NCBI GenBank assembly: GCA_003445855.1
Contig: DMCG01000209.1
Location: forward strand, 1 to 9,691
Direction of reading: 5' to 3'
DNA from: Spartobacteria bacterium
Lineage (GTDB): Bacteria; Verrucomicrobiota; Verrucomicrobiia; Chthoniobacterales; UBA10450
Length of the DNA: 9,691 nt
The position numbers were made by a program, and so were the translations under genes. Position 1 is the stretch's first letter; every line of letters begins with the position of its first letter. The notes beneath the pieces were generated by a model that saw nothing but the letters and a program-made list of their open reading frames with translations, was not told where the DNA came from and did not search any database. Positions 6,706-9,691 of this stretch are shown one piece after another.

Positions 6706-6774
6706 CATGTAACGTCCGGGATAAATGACATCTGTCGAAATGTCGTCGCCCACTTTGTAAACAACCGTTGCCAT
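6706..6774 (-). pseudogene. leuD: 5' end of leuD (isopropylmalate dehydratase small subunit), remnant
   Basis: From the ATG at 6772-6774 the minus strand encodes MATVVYKVGDDISTDVIYPGRYM, the opening of LeuD/aconitase-swivel small subunits (the GDxISTDxIxPGRY pattern). After residue 23 the similarity ends abruptly and the frame runs on into Arg-rich sequence of no known family. The intact protein would be about 160-200 residues. The ATG lies one base after the stop of a leuC-like tail, the normal leuC-leuD arrangement, which supports the identification. The 3' half of the gene is found on the opposite strand at 6823-6993. A homoaconitase-type hydrolyase of the same family is an alternative to isopropylmalate dehydratase. 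Confidence 0.65.
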
Positions 6775-6775
6775 A

Positions 6776-6823
6776 TCAGTGCTCTCCGTTTCGCGGGTCG
6801 GTGATGACACCGGTAATCGCCGC
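6776..6823 (-). pseudogene. leuC: 3' tail of leuC (isopropylmalate dehydratase large subunit), remnant
   Basis: The last coding residues read AAITGVITDPRNGEH followed by TGA at 6776-6778. This matches the family's C-terminal AASAxTGxITDP signature. Only about 15 codons remain, and similarity is lost at about 6823, exactly where the opposite-strand leuD fragment begins. The identification rests on a short motif plus its position one base before the leuD start. The rest of leuC is not in the window. Confidence 0.55.
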
Positions 6824-6993
6824 GCGAGCAAGCGGTGTCGTGTTTGAAGGGGCACCAACTGACCATCGTAGCGAAGGATTTCGCGCGGATCTTTCTGCAA
6901 AACGCAATCAACGTCGAACTGCGAACCGTCGTCTGCCCAACCATTGAGGCCGACGAACGTGACGATCTCGAGATCACAGCCGTCGAAGTCGTC
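6823..6993 (+). pseudogene. leuD: 3' half of leuD, on the opposite strand to its 5' end
   Basis: The plus-strand frame reads REQAVSCLKGHQLTIVAKDF, then ARIFLQNAINVELRTVVCP and a DDLEITAVEVV segment. It covers the conserved SREQA, the KDFARIFLQNAIN block and the beta-strand before the C-terminus of LeuD. Directly upstream in frame is a TAA (6814-6816) in place of the expected GCGSS, and there is no start with a ribosome binding site. Downstream of 6993 the residues no longer fit LeuD (the usual end is a GLIPYTR-type tail), although the frame stays open to TAG at 7093-7095. The piece is therefore a remnant at both ends. It also generates a misleading protein-like reading on the minus strand. 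Confidence 0.7.
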
Positions 6994-7093
6994 ACGCATC
7001 GCAAGCTTGTAGCGACCCAGCGCGGCGCGATCCGCAGTCACAGATTCCGCATTGGCAGCTGCTCGCTGCAGGTCCCTTTGCACTATTGCTCAT
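6992..7093 (-). CDS. Possible Cys-rich small ORF or truncated gene start
   Basis: A 33-codon minus-strand frame begins MSNSAKGPAASSCQCGICDCG and ends at TGA on the edge of the inverted leuD fragment. It has five cysteines, four of them in CQCGICDC, which recalls metal-binding or zinc-ribbon peptides. No clear ribosome binding site precedes it. It might be the surviving N-terminus of a gene cut by the leuD rearrangement, a tiny metallothionein-like peptide, or noise. I do not recognise a family. Confidence 0.2.
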   Translation of the reverse strand: MSNSAKGPAASSCQCGICDCGSRRAGSLQACDA

Positions 7094-7250
7094 AGAGTTG
7101 CGAAGTGGCAAAAACTAAACGGATTTTGTTTGAAGATCGAACACTTGTAAAGAGCGCACGAGTAAAATCGGATTTCTCATCCATTTTTTGCACAGCGTGG
7201 GCTTGTGACATGAAACATTTTCAAAAAGCCGAATATCCCGCTCTGCATCC
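7094..7250. other. AT-rich non-coding gap with small hairpin
   Basis: The 157 bases between the leuCD debris and the AraC-type gene are clearly richer in A and T than the neighbours (for example around 7105-7230). They include GGATTTCTCATCC (7170-7182), which can fold as a 4-bp stem. The base composition fits a regulatory or promoter region, perhaps of the former leftward operon, but no gene or firm promoter is seen. Confidence 0.35.
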
Positions 7251-7580
7251 CTACGGAAAAGCTGCGCGTTTTTTCGGCTCCGTGATGAAGCCGACGGCAA
7301 ATGCGATTTCGCTGATCCGCAGATTTGGATTCTGCAAGAGATCACGTGCTTTCTCGACGCGTGCGCGGGCGACGTAATCGACAAAATTTACACCCGTCAC
7401 TTTTTTGAACTTTTCACTCAGATAATTCGGGCTGATGTTGACCGCCTTTGCCGCTTTCGTCAGCGAAAACTCTTCCTCGAAATGTTCATCGATGAAATTC
7501 CGTGCTTTCCAAATTTCCGCCGGCTCAGCCCGTTCCCGGCCTCGGGAGCTGAGCTGCCTGATCTGATTTGCGGGCTTCAT
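7251..7580 (-). pseudogene. AraC-family HTH regulator, truncated in its second HTH
   Basis: The 109-residue product contains one complete AraC-type helix-turn-helix (about 39-62; FSLTKAAKAVNISPNYLSEKF), the linking helix (DYVARARVEKARDLL, 68-82) and the start of the second HTH (RISEIAFAVGF, 88-98). Normally about 25 more residues follow (a Q/S-x-S-x-FNRVFKK-type recognition helix and SPxxYR). Here it ends TEPKKRAAFP, and I found no convincing continuation in the other frames. There is no sensor domain: the ATG at 7580, with a GGGGTGG element five bases upstream, starts only 38 residues before the HTH. The HTH wording is close to regulators that carry an N-terminal PocR-type domain, so both ends may be lost. 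A standalone short activator is the alternative, but the missing recognition helix argues against full function. Confidence 0.7.
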
Positions 7581-7589
7581 CTTTACCAC

Positions 7590-7917
7590 CCCGCAGGCAG
7601 CTAACCGCGATTGAGACGTGATGCTCTCCGTCCGTTGGCAATTACTCGCCTAATCTTGCTCGACAGAAGAAATTAGCGTGAAAAAATCGCAAGCCAGACA
7701 AACCTCGACGTGCGGTTCGCGCGCAAAGTGGTTCGGGCGCAATGGTGATGAAGGAAGCAAGCCTCGACGGAGCCAGTCAGTTCGAAGCAATCCGTGCTTA
7801 CGTTCGCGGTCGGTAAAGAGCGAAGATCTCATCAATTTGCGCAAAAAACGGTTAGCTTTCAGCAAGAACCGCGAAATCGAAGAACTGTGAATTGCCTATG
7901 CTGACTCCTACATATTC
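7590..7917. other. Intergenic region upstream of hemE
   Basis: These 328 bases separate the divergent AraC-type and hemE genes. Open frames exist on both strands (plus 7678-7890, minus 7650-7865), but their translations are Arg/Ser/Lys-rich without any family resemblance and overlap each other, so I do not call genes. The region holds copy 2 of the 14-base element (7626-7639). The hemE promoter should lie here, but no good sigma70 pair or Shine-Dalgarno is evident just before 7918. Confidence 0.5.
7626..7639 (+). repeat. 14-base element, copy 2 of an inverted pair
   Basis: CTCCGTCCGTTGGC on the plus strand is the exact reverse complement of 6589-6602, about 1 kb away. The copies flank the interval that carries the leuCD debris and the AraC-type remnant. 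This could mark a dispersed repeat or a rearrangement end, or it could be coincidence. Confidence 0.4.
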
Positions 7918-9036
7918 ATGTCTTCGATACAGTTCGAGCCCGCGCTCCCGTCCTCACGCATTGATGAACGCGCCGGAACCGCGTCGGCTTCTCGCCCTCC
8001 GGCACGGCTTACGAATCGTCAGCGTTTCCTAAACGCATGCCTCGGTCGTCCGGTGGATCGTCCACCGGTCTGGTTGATGCGCCAGGCCGGACGCGTGCTG
8101 CCGGAGTACCGCGCACTCAAGGAGAAGTTCTCCTTCCTCGAACTCGTTCAGACCCCGGAGCTGGCGGCCGAAGTAACGCTGCAACCGATTCGGCGTTTCG
8201 ATTTCGATACAGCCATTCTATTCAGCGACATTCTCGTTGTCCCTGAAGCGCTCGGGCAGGGCTACCGATTTCGCGACCGCGGCGGCATCGAGATGGATTT
8301 CCACTTGCGTGACGCCGCTGGCGTCGCTCGCCTGACGACCGACGCCGTGACTGAGCGGCTCCAATATGTCGCGGCGGCTCTACCGTTGATCAAAAACGCT
8401 CTCGGCAATCGCACGGCGCTGCTCGGCTTCGCCGGATCGCCGTGGACCCTCGCCAATTTTATGTTGGAAGGCGGCAGCGCGAAGCAACACACGAAAGGCT
8501 ACGAACTTTTTCGCGCCGATCGCGCTTTGTTCGATTCGCTATGCGAAAAACTGGTCGACGCGGTGACGATCTTTCTTCAGATGCAGATCGACGCCGGCGT
8601 GGATGCTGTCCAGATCTTCGACAGCCACGGCGGGTTCGCGCCTGCGGAATATTTCGATGCGCTGTCTGGTCGCTGGATCACTCGGATCGTTGAAAACCTC
8701 GCGGGCCGCGTTCCCGTGATCGTGTTTTCCAAAGGCGCGAATTTGAGCTGGAACGAGCTGGTTTCGACGGGTGCCAATGTTCTGGGCGTTGATTGGCACG
8801 TGCGGCTCGGCGAATTACGTAAACGCTTGCCGCGGCGCGTCGGCCTTCAAGGCAATCTGAATCCATCCTTACTCATCGACTCCACGCCGGAAGAAATCGC
8901 CGCGGGAACGACGCGCCTCCTGAGCGAGATGCGCGGAAGCAATGGCTACATCTTTAACCTCGGGCACGGCGTGCCGCCGACCGCCAGATTGGAATGCATC
9001 GAAAGTCTCGTCGCGACGGTACGAAGCTTCGTATGA
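7918..9036 (+). CDS. hemE: Uroporphyrinogen decarboxylase
   Basis: Cytoplasmic enzyme removing four carboxyl groups from uroporphyrinogen III to give coproporphyrinogen III in haem synthesis. The 372 residues compare with about 340-360 normally, the excess being an N-terminal extension of some 25-30 residues. Signatures are PVWLMRQAGRVLPEYR at 50-65, FSDILVVPEALG at 102-113 with the catalytic Asp at 104, GFAGSPWTLANFMLEGG at 170-186, FDSHGG at 234-239, LQGNLNP at 310-316, and FNLGHGVPP at 346-354 with the conserved His at 350. ATG 7918 is the only standard in-frame start before the conserved domain, though it lacks a visible ribosome binding site. The stop overlaps the hemN start as ATGA. The gene is intact, and its product supplies hemN's substrate. 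Confidence 0.96.
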   Translation: MSSIQFEPALPSSRIDERAGTASASRPPARLTNRQRFLNACLGRPVDRPPVWLMRQAGRVLPEYRALKEKFSFLELVQTPELAAEVTLQPIRRFDFDTAILFSDILVVPEALGQGYRFRDRGGIEMDFHLRDAAGVARLTTDAVTERLQYVAAALPLIKNALGNRTALLGFAGSPWTLANFMLEGGSAKQHTKGYELFRADRALFDSLCEKLVDAVTIFLQMQIDAGVDAVQIFDSHGGFAPAEYFDALSGRWITRIVENLAGRVPVIVFSKGANLSWNELVSTGANVLGVDWHVRLGELRKRLPRRVGLQGNLNPSLLIDSTPEEIAAGTTRLLSEMRGSNGYIFNLGHGVPPTARLECIESLVATVRSFV

Positions 9037-9691
9037 AGGCGCTGCAGGTCGACCTCAATCTTGTTAAAAAGTACAACGTGCCCGGTCCGCGTTACACGTC
9101 CTATCCTCCCGCCACGGAATTTTCCGAGCAGTTTTCGGTCAGAAATTTGTTGGCCCAAATCCGCGCGAACAATCAGACGGAACGCGATCTTTCGCTCTAT
9201 TTCCACGTGCCGTTTTGCCAGTCGCTTTGCTGGTATTGTGGCTGCACAACGGTCATCACGACACAGCAAAGTCAGAGCGCGAGGTATCTCACTTACCTGA
9301 AAAAGGAACTGGCGCTGATGGCGCCGCTGCTCAATCCGAGACGCAAAGTCGTCCAGCTTCATTTTGGCGGCGGCACGCCCACGTTCCTGACCCCGATTGA
9401 AATTCGCGCGCTCGGAAAAATGATTCACTCCCAATTCGCCTTCGCGCGAGACGCCGAAGCTGGAGTCGAAATCGATCCGCGGCACTTGACGCGCGACCAT
9501 CTGACCGCGCTGCGCGAGATCGGGTTCAACCGCGCGTCCATCGGCGTGCAGGACAACAATCCGATTGTGCAAAAAGCCATTCACCGCATCCAGCCGTACG
9601 CGCTCACCAAAACAACCGTCGACTGGATTTGCGCCGCTGGATTCTCCTCGCTCAACATCGACTTGATCTACGGTCTGCCATATCAAACGCC
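9033..9691 (+). CDS. hemN: Oxygen-independent coproporphyrinogen III dehydrogenase (N-terminal 219 residues; runs off window)
   Basis: Radical-SAM enzyme converting coproporphyrinogen III to protoporphyrinogen IX without oxygen. The visible part starts MKALQVDLNLVKKYNVPGPRY and carries YTSYPPA at 21-27. The SAM/[4Fe-4S] motif is CQSLCWYCGC (C62, C66, C69, with the extra family Cys at 71). It also carries FGGGTPT at 111-117, EIDPR at 146-150, SIGVQD at 169-174 and NIDLIYGLP at 208-216, all in the usual HemN order. The CxxxCxxCxC form and the YTSYP start distinguish HemN from HemW-like proteins. The ATG at 9033-9035 overlaps the hemE stop, so the two consecutive steps are co-translated. GVQD is followed by NN where many homologues have FN. 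About half of the protein lies beyond the right edge. Confidence 0.95.
   Translation, partial: MKALQVDLNLVKKYNVPGPRYTSYPPATEFSEQFSVRNLLAQIRANNQTERDLSLYFHVPFCQSLCWYCGCTTVITTQQSQSARYLTYLKKELALMAPLLNPRRKVVQLHFGGGTPTFLTPIEIRALGKMIHSQFAFARDAEAGVEIDPRHLTRDHLTALREIGFNRASIGVQDNNPIVQKAIHRIQPYALTKTTVDWICAAGFSSLNIDLIYGLPYQT

Noticed and set aside
6781..7083. Protein-like minus-strand reading before the leuD start (DLEIVTFVGLNGW...)
   Set aside because: It is the complement of the plus-strand leuD 3' half, whose wording (KDFARIFLQNAIN) is a true family match, so the minus reading is a shadow.
7650..7890. Overlapping open frames on both strands upstream of hemE (plus 70 codons, minus 71 codons)
   Set aside because: Both are Arg/Ser/Lys-rich with no family resemblance, they overlap each other, and no ribosome binding site supports them.
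8946..9686. A 246-codon minus-strand open frame
   Set aside because: It lies entirely antisense to the hemE end and hemN, whose motifs are unmistakable on the plus strand. Its translation has no recognisable family.

Overview
The window looks like chromosome from a Gram-negative bacterium of moderately high GC, most plausibly a soil-type member of the Verrucomicrobiota. That placement is an inference from gene style: the wording of the AraC-type HTH protein, the coiled-coil porin remnant, the NrfD/cytochrome c cluster and the hemE-hemN pair. No rRNA or other taxonomic marker is present. No tRNA, rRNA, CRISPR array, complete insertion sequence or phage gene was recognised.

Layout. (1) Positions 1-1746, minus strand: an NAD-salvage pair, pncB (nicotinate phosphoribosyltransferase) followed by pncA (nicotinamidase, running off the left edge), coupled by an ATGA stop/start overlap. 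(2) 1808-2095, plus strand: the C-terminal third of an isocitrate lyase/PEP mutase-family protein, probably a remnant. (3) 2162-6426, minus strand: a respiratory electron-transfer operon. In transcription order it encodes a Tat-exported protein with four [4Fe-4S] clusters, an NrfD/PsrC/ActC-type quinol-interacting membrane protein fused to an extra C-terminal domain, a periplasmic monohaem cytochrome c, a badly damaged outer-membrane porin, and a membrane-anchored monohaem cytochrome c. No molybdopterin catalytic subunit is in view. (4) 6706-6993: rearranged pieces of a leuC-leuD (isopropylmalate dehydratase) locus, with the 3' tail of leuC plus the 5' end of leuD on the minus strand and the 3' half of leuD on the plus strand. 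(5) 7251-7580, minus strand: an AraC-type DNA-binding protein that stops inside its second helix-turn-helix. (6) 7918-9691, plus strand: hemE (uroporphyrinogen decarboxylase) overlapping hemN (oxygen-independent coproporphyrinogen III dehydrogenase) by ATGA; hemN runs off the right edge.

Functional picture. The Fe-S protein and the NrfD-like subunit would pass electrons between membrane quinol and the periplasm, and the two cytochromes c are the obvious partners. The haem genes nearby make the precursor of their cofactor, but they are a separate divergent unit. At least four loci (ICL/PEPM fragment, porin, leuCD, AraC) are broken, all lying between otherwise intact housekeeping or respiratory genes, so this is a stretch with heavy gene decay and local rearrangement. 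The most noteworthy items are the NrfD fusion, the leuCD scramble hidden inside a misleading 538-codon open frame, and the multiply damaged porin inside an otherwise intact cytochrome operon.
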